A stretch of DNA of 64,000 bases from Imbricaverruca yamaguchii (lineage: Eukaryota > Arthropoda > Thecostraca > Neoverrucidae). Shown here piece by piece: positions 55,461-64,000 of the stretch. The first letter of the stretch is position 1. Each line of letters opens with the position of its first letter. The notes below the pieces were generated by a model. It did not search any database, was not told where the DNA came from, and saw nothing but the letters and a program-made list of their open reading frames with translations. The position numbers were made by a program, and so were the translations under genes. The stretch is from the NCBI GenBank assembly GCA_034440575.1, contig JAOTOL010001616.1:1192501-1256500 (forward strand), written 5' to 3'.

Positions 55461-56639
55461 ACCAACCTCGGACCGCTGCCAGCGCGCGACGTGGTGGTAA
55501 ACTTGCAAAATACATCATTACCATCGCGTTATGCAAAGCTGATGGTTTTCTAATAGGCGTTCGCCGGGACCGCCGGTCGAAGTGTTGGCGGTCAGTAATC
55601 AGTTAAACTTTTATTGGTGCCGGCCCACCCGTCCAAGCTGCCGTAAACAAACATGGCCGCCCACGGTGGGGTTGACACGAGCCTAGGGCCAGTCTGCCAG
55701 GCCTGCCGGGCCCCCGGGCCCGGGCCGGGCCTGACGGGCCGCCGCCCGCTCAGGCGGCGCCAGCCATGGTCCACTTTAGAGGCGGCAAATGCCAAGTATT
55801 TCGGGACCGAAGGATGGGACCAGTCGGTCGGATGAGACCAAGCCCGGCTGAGACCCGGTCATATAAACTGAAGCCCGGTCAAATGATCAGTTCCTTAAAC
55901 ACGTTAACGATTTTTGCACATAAAGTAGTACCATTACTTTTCTTTTGTTTACTTAAGTTCCAAGAGGCACTTACAGCATTTTGGAAGGCCTTGTCCTCTC
56001 CCAGAAGGTGGATTGAAAATAAACCTCTTATCAAGACTTCCTTTCTCCAATTGAAGGCATTGATGACAACAGCATGAAGGTGGCTTGGCTGCAAAACAAT
56101 ACTTACAACACGTAGGCTGACCCCCATTACTAATAGTCATCGATCAAGGAAGCAGCATAATTATAACTAGGTACGTACATACCCGGCTTTTAATCATTCG
56201 GAATTCGGTTATCTGTAAAATGCTGAATTATGTATTAAATGAGCACGCCATACCATTGCCAGGTTCTGATATCCAAACTGTAATATTCTTCAGCCTCCAA
56301 ACATGATGGCATTATACTCTAAAAGCAATACACCTATTGCTTACATTACACGTAAACTACGTACTTTCCTGCATATTTTAGCAACATGTGATATAAAATA
56401 TATTCGTATATGTGATCAGTGTATTGTATCATAGTGCCTCTTTCGCTTATTTTTTAGGTGCGTACCTAGGACTAGGACTTAGGACACCTTGTCGACTGAC
56501 GTTACGGCTGCCATGCTTCGGCTCTCCCGTTTGATGAGAGCTCCCACGCTCGGTTAACCGATGCGTCAGCGACTGGCGACGGGACTATTTAATTTCCGAT
56601 TTTCCAATTTCATCGCCAATTATTCCATGTGAAGATATG

Positions 56640-56805
56640 CTGATGAGATGTGCGTCGCAATGGTGGGATGTGCGCCGCAGTGGTGAGATGTGCGCCGCAG
56701 TGGTGAGATGTGCGTCGCAGTGGTGAGATGTGCGGCGCAGTGGTGAGATGTGCGCCGCAGTGGTGAGAATTGCGTCGCAGTGGTGAGATGTGCGTCGCTA
56801 TGGAA
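56640..56805 (+). repeat. 20-bp minisatellite (8 copies)
   Basis: The unit is GATGTGCGCCGCAGTGGTGA, with CGTCGC and CGGCGC variants. Confidence 0.94.
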
Positions 56806-56884
56806 CCGCAGCGGCGGCTTCGCCTGCACTGAGAGCGCCGCCATGTTCTATCTGCTGGAGGCGTGGCACTCAACGGCACATGGA

Positions 56885-57112
56885 ATGCATGTAGCCTACA
56901 GCCTACAGCCTACAGCCTACGGCCTACGGCCTACAGCCTACAACCTACAGCCTACAACCTACAACCTACACCCTACAGCCTACATCCCACATCCTACAGC
57001 ATACAGCTTACAGCCTGCAGCCCACGACATGCGGCCTACAACATACAGCCTACATCCTACAGCTTACAGCCTGCATCCTACAGCCTACAGCCTACAGCCT
57101 ACAGCCCCATGT
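56885..57112 (+). repeat. 7-bp repeat (CCTACAG)n
   Basis: About 32 copies of CCTACAG, with CCTACAA, CCTACGG and ATACAG variants. Confidence 0.95.
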
Positions 57113-57375
57113 GACGACGTATCTGCTACGCCACGGATTTCCATTAATACTGGAAAATCTTGCTGGGGTTAGCGAACTTGGTCAGCTCCAATCAAAGGCC
57201 CATGCTAGACGTCCACACACACAATTAATCAAGGCCTAATATTCGAGGTAAAGATACAGAGACAGGGACAATTCGGGGTCTTCGACTGACATACATGGAT
57301 GGTATCAAAGCGTACGACAATGTTTTCTTATCAGCACTCTTCTCGCTGCGTGTACATACATACTTCCACGTCCAA

Positions 57376-57377
<2 letters not shown>

Positions 57378-57452
<75 letters not shown>
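57378..57452 (+). repeat. (AT)n microsatellite, ~75 bp
   Basis: An uninterrupted AT dinucleotide run in the large Wnt16 intron. Confidence 0.98.
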
Positions 57453-57454
<2 letters not shown>

Positions 57455-58016
57455 AGAAAACTCCGGACATAATATATACGGATATTTATATGTACATATA
57501 TTAATATATATTTTATCAGGAGCTTTATGAAGAAGAATGGCAACAACAATGTTCCACCCTCAAAACAAAGTTATTGTCCTTATTTTTATATATCCCATGA
57601 ATACAAGATATTGCAACACACCGATCCCAACATTTATTGTCCTTGCAGTGGTAGAGTCAGTGCAAATAGTTGATTGATTCTAATAGTTACTTGATTTTAC
57701 ATTCTTTCACATCAGTCTTCGAATATGTGGAACGCATCCCGACTGAGTGGACACAGTGGCGGCTTCGATGCCGGCAACGTGGACGGCATGACAGAGGCCC
57801 GTCCGCAACGAGTTGGCGTGCAGCATCGGTTCTGCTAACATGTCCGTACAACATTTCAGTGGCCATGCATGCACATGCTGCATAAAAGTGGATTTCAAAG
57901 ACTTCGCGACCGTTACGAAAATTGCAGCGATGTTGCACCCCTGCACGCACCAGGCGTTCCGACGACACGTGCTCGCTCGGTCCGCGCCGGCTGACGTGAC
58001 CGCGCGGCGGACTCAC

Positions 58017-58170
58017 CTCGCTGCAGCGTGTACCTGAAGACGTTCTGGTCGCTGTCCGACGTGGTGGTACAGTTCCAGCGTTCGTTGCGGAACTGCCACT
58101 GACACTCCTGGATGCCCTTGCGCGCGCCGTCCGACACGGACGGAATGGCCGCCGGGTGGGTCTGGCACAC
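58017..58170 (-). CDS. Wnt16: Wnt16 exon: first Cys cluster and ERWNC
   Basis: The minus frame reads VCQTHPAAIPSVSDGARKGI, QECQWQFRNERWNC, then SDQNVFRYTLQRG. The GIQECxxQFRxERWNC block is close to vertebrate WNT16 (GARLGIQEC..QFRHERWNC) and supports this subfamily over WntA or Wnt4. It enters on a codon boundary after GCATGCCGACAG and leaves with one base at CGA-G/GTGAGT. Joined to 44,139 it gives LQRG-SKETAF, as in WNT16 (LSSG-TKETAF). No residues appear to be missing. Confidence 0.95.
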
Positions 58171-58179
58171 CTGTCGGCA

Positions 58180-58760
58180 TGCGAAAACGGTCTCAGCGGG
58201 CGCCCAGACGGTCCTCAGTGGCACGCACACGGTCTCAGCTGGAGCACAGACGGTCCTCAGTGGCACGGACACGGTCTCAGCTGGAGCACAGACGGTCCTC
58301 AGTGGCACGCACACGGTCTCAGCTGGAGCACAGACGGTCCTCAGTGGCACGCACACGGTCTCAGCTGGCGCACAGACGGTCCTCAGTGGCACGCGTACGG
58401 TCTCAGCTGGCGCACAGACGGTCCTCAGTGGCACGACACGGTCTCAGCTGGCGCATATACGGTCCTCAGTGGCACGCGTACGGTCTCAGCTGGAGCACAG
58501 ATGGTCCTCAGTGGCACGCACACGGTCTCAGCTGGAGCACAGACGGTCCTCAGTGGCACGCACACGGTCTCAGCTGGAGCACAGACGGTCCTCAGTGGCA
58601 CGCACACGGTCTCAGCTGGAGCACAGACGGTCCTCAGTGGCACGCACACGGTCTCAGCTGGAGCACAGACGGTCCTCAGTGGCACGCACACGGTCTCAGC
58701 TGTCGCGGCGCAGTCTCTGGTCCTCAGTGGCACACACACGGTCTCAGTTGGCGTATAGAC
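58180..58760 (-). repeat. 42-bp minisatellite beginning 10 bp from a Wnt16 acceptor (~13 copies)
   Basis: Plus-strand unit: GGCACGCACACGGTCTCAGC then TGGAGCACAGACGGTCCTCAGT. The exon-proximal unit is GGCATGCGAAAACGGTCTCA, so the intronic sequence next to the acceptor of the exon at 58,170 is the first, slightly different unit. As 42 is a multiple of 3, long frames run through. Confidence 0.95.
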
Positions 58761-59879
58761 GGTCCTCGATAGTACACGGATGGTCCTCAATGGTATGCAG
58801 ATTGTATCAGCTGGCGCACTGTCGAGCTCCTTTGATATGGCGACAGACATCGCAGCGTGGGTGCGGCGTAGGTCGCACTGGCGACAGGCAAGAACTGTCG
58901 TGTGGCTCTTATCGTGTGCCCGTGCGCGTGCAGACAACTTGCCATGTCATGCTTGGGTTTGTGTTATACACCATATCAGCCGAACCAGTCGGAATCTTTT
59001 AGTTTCGTCTCTTCATAGGCGGTACAATGGACGAGGGCCGAAGAGTCTGACGAAAATGATCTTGCATGGCATGCACAGCTGCAGACATTATGAACAGAGC
59101 AGCCTCCAACAAATCTCATTTCACAAATGGTCACAATGAAAGCAGCCTGCTACTTAATAAAGACAACTACCATAGGTGTCACCTTACGAAAAACATTTGG
59201 GGATGGGCAGTGACTGCGCAAGTGAAATCTGCGAAATGGCTAGACTACCATCCCCATATTTTATGGTCCATTTCTTGGTGTCACAGTGTGAAAGCTTCAT
59301 TAGGTTTTAGGCAGCGGGTAGATTCATCCACCACTTGATCACATTTGGGCATATGTGAGTTGTGTGGTGGGGTAGGCATATCCAAGATCAACATGATAAA
59401 GGTATACAACACAGAGGGCAACCACCTTCAAGCAAGTTTGGAAACACGAACTGCGGAAAATACAAGCATGGAGGATGGTGAGTGACTATTAAGCAATTGT
59501 GGGGGGAACGAAGAGTGGACATTTGGAGGTGACAGTGCCACATTAGCGTATACTAAGTGGTACGCCTGACAGCTACAATGGGAATATGAAAGTTTCCCCA
59601 TGTTCTATTGTATATTCCTAACACGAGCTTTGTGGCAGAGGCATTTTTTCTGGAGAAGCAAATAGAAACATGATATACACGCTTCGACGAAATGAAAAAA
59701 GCTCAACATAAGCTTGCACTTTCATTGAAGGCAACCACTGGAAGGCCCACCTCATCTTTCCAGTTTTACCAGGGAGTATGTACGTGTTGGTGCACGCAGG
59801 TGATTATATATATATATTTTTAAAACTAAATTTAGTCTGAGTTGTTACTCGCGTGGCTTTAGGAGCCAGGGTTCCATTG
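58761..59879 (-). other. Wnt16 intron, unique sequence
   Basis: No coding exon, array or tRNA-like structure was found until the SINE at 59,880. A short TATATATATA run lies near 59,808. Confidence 0.55.
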
Positions 59880-60155
59880 CTAAGCAGAGCTTGTTGCGTG
59901 AACCCTGGCGCCACCACACAATCCATGAAGTCCAGTTCAACGGCAGAATTTTGATCGAAAGTTTAACGTGCCGTCAATGCACCGACACGGCCGCCCGGTA
60001 GCTGGTCCCCGGCCGTATCGGGCCAGCTGCCAACTGACCCTCCCGGCCGGGGGCTGAATGCGAACGCGCGAAGCGACTCGAACCCTGCGTTGCCAGGGCA
60101 GGGGAGACCAGAGCAGGCCAGCGCTCTAACTAACTGAGCTACCGGGGCGGCAAAC
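59880..60155 (-). mobile_element. tRNA-derived SINE
   Basis: On the minus strand the head reads GCCGCCCCGGTAGCTCAGTT then AGTTAGAGCGCTGG, with GGGTTCGAGTCGC as B box. The head lacks a 3' acceptor half. Its body ends in the GCGTGAACCCTGGCGCC region (plus strand), shared with 35,505-35,625 and 18,838-18,900. Three related copies and a tRNA head define a dispersed SINE family. Confidence 0.72.
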
Positions 60156-61654
60156 GGTAAGCCCATTGATAATTCCCGAAGCTTACACATCACAGTGAAA
60201 CATTCAAATTATTTTCTGTCGCACTGCAGGCTGCTCCAACTAATTTCTCTTGCGTTTTCCCAAGTTCGGCACCAGCTGCCACGATCTTGAGTGGGCCCCG
60301 CTGATTCAGGACGCACCACTAGGGCGTTTGACTTACGACAGCGTACAAAATCAGCCTGGCGGTACCCTTTTAATCCTGTTTCCAAACCTCTTCTGGTGAC
60401 CCAGCAATACTGCAATCACAAAGCCCACCACATATATTTTGATACCGAACTATTTGTACTAAATGGGTTTGTGTGTGTGTGGTAAGGTGGTGGAGGGTGG
60501 AAGTTCTCCCTGACAATGTTCCACTTTTTACCATTGACATTGCCACGGCAGGGATGACCTCAGGCAAGAAACTCACACACCTTCTCCATCTCCGTCGAAT
60601 TCGGGGACAATCAGCATGTGGTGCATATCATTCTCCTCTCCTCTCTTCCTTTCCCTTCCATCTTTCTCTCCTCTTCCTTTCTATTTCCATTTCGATTTCC
60701 ATCTCTTTTTCCCTCTCCCTCTCCTCGCTTTTCCCCTCACCTGTATCTGACTTTATCGGCATCGGCAGTGCTTTTCAATCTAACCTCAAGCTAAAGTCCA
60801 AGTCTATATGAAATAATTGCGAGGGTTGGTCGTAGGTGTGATGCCCTCTCGGCCAACATAACTATTGAAGTGAATACGTCAACCTCTAATTATCTGGTGT
60901 TCGATGGGCTGAAAAATGATTATATATCAAAATGTATAATGAAATATTAATCAGTGGAAAGAAAATGTGGCATTAATGACGCAATATAATGAAAAACGCC
61001 AGGCTTGCTTCCTGGCTGGAAACTTTTAGCGTTTCCTGTGACCTGGTGATTATTAAATGCCTTGAGACCGGGTGCAACGGACTTTGAATAATTGCCTGAA
61101 CTTTCCACCACGTATTCAGTAGGATTTCAGTCATAAACATTGATTCAGTAGATTCACCACACAAGCAGGTGCAGTCTCCTAGGCTTAGTTCAGGGATACA
61201 TTTATGTTAAAGTAGAAAGACGACAAACAGACTAATGGAAAATACGCCAGGTGTCAGCACAGCACAGATGCAAAATATTTCGTCGGCGAGCAGAATCGAA
61301 AGATCTCATTTCGCGACTGCAGTGACTCGACTTACATGCTGACCAGTACACTAGTCAGAATGGAAGTAGAGTAGTCTGCTTGTGCATGGAGTATTCGCAC
61401 TTTCTATTTCCGTAACCCATTCGAGGTGGGTTATATGTGTTCACCTGGCACATCCTGTACATCGATTCCATGATATGAAAATCATAAGGCAGCTCAAGTC
61501 AGCAAAACTCACTACCTGGCTTCCTGTCCGGAGAAGAAGCGCGAGGGGAGGTGGACATGGTGGTCGAATGGCCCAGACCTGTCGGGTCACCAGGCCAACA
61601 GCTGACTGTCGAACTCGACAGGGAACCGCCGACTGATCGGAACACACCAAATAT
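60156..61654 (-). other. Wnt16 intron without recognised features
   Basis: Unique sequence. It has a C/T-rich tract at 60,635-60,730 and no exon or array. Confidence 0.55.
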
Positions 61655-61815
61655 GACCGACTCGACTGACCGACTGACTCGACAAGCTGACTGACTGACT
61701 AGCTGACTCGACTGACCTTTATGTGTATCGATGCATCGAATGGCCTTCGTGTGATTCAGAAAAACGAAGTGTCCCTAAAAAGAATCGACCGACTCGACCG
61801 ACTCGACCGACTCGA
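61655..61815 (+). repeat. Degenerate GACTCGACC/GACTGACTC repeat
   Basis: ACCGACTCGACTGACCGACT-type motifs recur irregularly. The regular copies at 61,790-61,815 run right up to the donor (GTCAGTCGAG on the minus strand) of the Wnt16 exon at 61,821. Confidence 0.85.
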
Positions 61816-61820
61816 CTGAC

Positions 61821-61953
61821 CTCGATCTGGCGGGCCACCAGGCCAGGCAGGGCGGCGCAGATGGAGCGGGCGTGCTCCTCGGGCGTCTCGAAGTAGGGCT
61901 GGTCGGACGACATCTGAGTACCGCTCTGTCCGGCGCCCACCATTCCCAGGTAC
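61821..61953 (-). CDS. Wnt16: Wnt16 exon: N-terminal region after the signal peptide
   Basis: The minus frame reads YLGMVGAGQSGTQMSS, YFETPEEHARSICAALPGLV then ARQIE. ICAALPGLxxRQIEVC, continued by the next exon, corresponds to WNT16 CANLPLNSRQKELC, the start of the mature conserved region. It begins with one base after TTGTTGCAG and ends on a codon boundary at GAG/GTCAGT, in phase with 58,170. The signal-peptide exon is not in the window. The acceptor and first ~44 nt are repeated ~30 times upstream, so this copy, the only one with a full exon behind it, is taken as genuine. Confidence 0.9.
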
Positions 61954-64000
61954 CTGCAACAAGTGACGCTCAGTCACATCAGTACCTCTCTGTCCGGCGC
62001 CCACCATTCCCAGGTACCTGCAACATGTGCCGCTCAGTCACATCAGCACCTCTCTGTCCGGCGCCCACCATTCCCAGGTACCTGCAACAAGTGCCGCTCA
62101 GTCACATCAGCACTCTCTGTCCGGCGCCCACATTCCCAGTACCAGCATGGTGACGCTCAGTACATCAGACCTTCTTCCCCCCACCATTCACCCGCATGTG
62201 ACGCTCATACATCGTACCGTCCGGCGCCCTTGGCAAAAGTGACGCTCGGTCATCAGCACCTCTGTCCGGCGCCCACCATTCCCAGGTACCTGCAACAAGT
62301 GACCTCAGTACATCAGACCTCTCGCCCGCGCCCACCATTCCGGTACCTGCAACAAGTGACGCTCAGTCACATCAGTACCCTGTCCGGCGCCCACCATTCC
62401 CGGTACCTGCAACATGTGCCGCTGTCACATGTCCGGCGCCCACCATTCCAGGTACCTGCAACATGGGTGACGCTCAGTCACATCAGTACCTCTCTGTCCG
62501 GCGCCCACCATTCCCAGGTTCCTGCAACAAATGACGCTCAGTCACATCAGTACCTCTCTGTCCGGCGCCCACCATTCCCAGGTACCTGCAACAAATGACG
62601 CTCTCAGTACATCAGTACCTCTCTGTCCGGGCCCACCATTCCCAGGTACCTGCAGCATGGGTGACGCTCAGTACATCGTCCGGCGCCTACCATTCCCGGT
62701 ACCTGCAACAGTGACGCTCGGTCACATCAGTACTCTCTGTCCGGCGCCCACCATTCCCAGGTACCTGCAACATGTGACGCTCAGTCACATCAGACCTCTG
62801 TCCGGCGACCACCATTCCCAGGTACCTGCAACAAGTGACGCTCAGTCACATCAGTACCTCTCTGTCCGGCGCCCACCATTCCCAGGAACCTGCAACATCG
62901 GTGACGCTTAGTCACATCAGTACCTCTCTGTCCGGCGCCCACCATTCCCAGGTACCTGCAGCATGGGTAACGCTCAGTCACATCGGTACCTCTCTGTCCG
63001 GCGCCCACCATTCCCGTACCTGCAACAGTGACGTGTCACATCAGACTCTGTCCGGCGCCCCCATTCCCGGTACCTGCAACAATGACGCTCGTCACATCAG
63101 TACTCTCTGCCCGGCGCCCACCATTCCCGGTACCTGCAACATGGTGACGCTGTAATCAGTACCTTCTGTCCGGCGCCCACCATTCCCAGGTACCTGCAAA
63201 ATGACGCTCAGTACATCAGTATTTGTCCGGCGCCCACCATTCCCGGTACCTGCAACAATGCGCCTCGTCACATCAGTACCTCTGTCCGGCGCCCACCATT
63301 CCCGGTACCTGCAGCATGGGTGACGCTCGTCACATCGTCCCGCCACCATTCCCAGTACCTGCACAAGTGACGCTCGGTCACATCAGACTCTGTCCGGCGC
63401 CCACCATTCCCATACTGCAAAAGTGACGCTCATCACATCAGACTTCTGTCCGCGCCCACCATTCCCAGGTACTGCAACATGAGTAATAGACTTTCGCGAC
63501 ACATTCCGTACTAAATGTCAAGATTCCCCCACCATTCCCGTACCTGAAAGTGCCCTCATCACATCTCTCTCCGCACCCCATCCACTGCAACAGTGACGCT
63601 CAGTACATCGACTCGTCCGGCACATCCCGGTACCTGCAACAAGTGACGCTCAGTCACATCAGTACCTCTCTGTCCGGCGCCCACCATTCCCAGGTACCTG
63701 CAGCATGGGTAACGCTCAGTCACATCAGTACCTCTCTGTCCGGCGCCCACCATTCCCAGGTACCTGCAACAAGTGACGCTCAGTCACATCAGTACCTCTC
63801 TGTCCGGCGCCCACCATTCCCAGGTACCTGCAACAAGTGCCGCTCAGTCACATCAGCACCTCTCTGTCCGGCGCCCACCATTCCCAGGTACCTGCAGCAT
63901 GGGTGACGCTCAGTCACATCAGCACCTCTCTGTCCGGCGCCCACCATTCCCAGGTACCTGCAGCATGGGTGACGCTCAGTCACATCAGTACCTCTCTGTC
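61954..64000 (-). repeat. 64-bp array of Wnt16 exon start plus acceptor (~30 copies, runs off window)
   Basis: On the minus strand each unit holds CACTTGTTGCAG/GTACCTGGG, AATGGTGGGCGCCGGACAGA then GAGGTACTGATGTGACTGAG. The acceptor and the following ~44 nt match the exon at 61,821-61,953 with few changes (AGAGAGGTACTGATGT against AGAGCGGTACTCAGATGT). Units at both ends are clean. Those from about 62,120 to 63,620 are full of one- and two-base deletions. Confidence 0.95.

Larger units (their letters stand above)
44140..58016 (-). other. Large Wnt16 intron (13.9 kb)
   Basis: This intron is packed with arrays (45,880-47,440; 49,045-49,485; 50,420-50,790; 52,520-52,950; 55,040-55,460; 56,640-57,112) and microsatellites. 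Blocks of unique sequence lie at 47,441-48,225, 50,800-52,500, 53,590-54,990, 55,460-56,630 and 57,480-58,000. None of them has recognisable exons. A CpG-rich block lies at 49,560-50,290. Confidence 0.7.

Noticed and set aside
61950..64000. CRISPR-like appearance of regularly spaced direct repeats
   Set aside because: Units are contiguous with no unique spacers, the DNA is eukaryotic, and the unit is explained by the Wnt16 exon start.

Overview
This window is eukaryotic nuclear DNA from an animal, most likely an arthropod and probably a crustacean. Barnacle-like is only a guess. The evidence is three intron-rich genes with GT-AG splice sites and tRNA-derived SINEs. One gene encodes a single-domain von Willebrand factor C (SVWC) protein, a family centred on arthropods, and another encodes a Wnt of the Wnt16 type. 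There are no prokaryotic operons. Almost all of the long open frames here are read-through of tandem repeats and are not genes.

Layout. (1) About 1-12,728, plus strand: the 3' part of Rbm19 (yeast Mrd1), a nucleolar six-RRM ribosome-biogenesis factor. I place nine coding exons, from the linker before RRM4 through RRM5 and RRM6 to the stop codon. All phases agree except for one extra base in the RRM6 RNP1 exon. (2) About 14,918-21,162, plus strand: an SVWC gene. Two exons join in phase across a 4-kb intron and complete the Cys pattern. The second exon runs into a long Pro/Ala/Thr-rich region that is readable only with frame changes. (3) About 21.2-29.6 kb: intergenic DNA with decayed transposase fragments, SINEs and microsatellites. 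(4) 30,306 to beyond 64,000, minus strand: Wnt16, with seven coding exons found (43,983-44,139 has a GC donor). The signal-peptide exon lies off the right edge.

The most striking property of the locus is its minisatellites. More than twenty tandem arrays, with units of 7-87 bp, fill the introns. Many stop within about 30 bp of an exon. In at least six cases the repeated unit contains the exon edge plus its splice site. These are the acceptor side of three Rbm19 exons and of the Wnt16 exon at 61,821-61,953, and the donor side of the SVWC exon and of the Wnt16 exon at 33,854-34,084. In the SVWC intron roughly 45 copies each carry the last ~27 nt of the exon followed by GTGAGC. Recurrent exon-junction duplication of this kind is the main candidate here for an undescribed phenomenon.

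The three genes have unrelated jobs: rRNA processing, a secreted SVWC factor, and a secreted Wnt ligand. Nothing suggests that they act together. All coordinates come from reading by eye. Exon borders were fixed by splice motifs, phase continuity and remembered family alignments. Repeat limits are accurate to about 10-20 bp.
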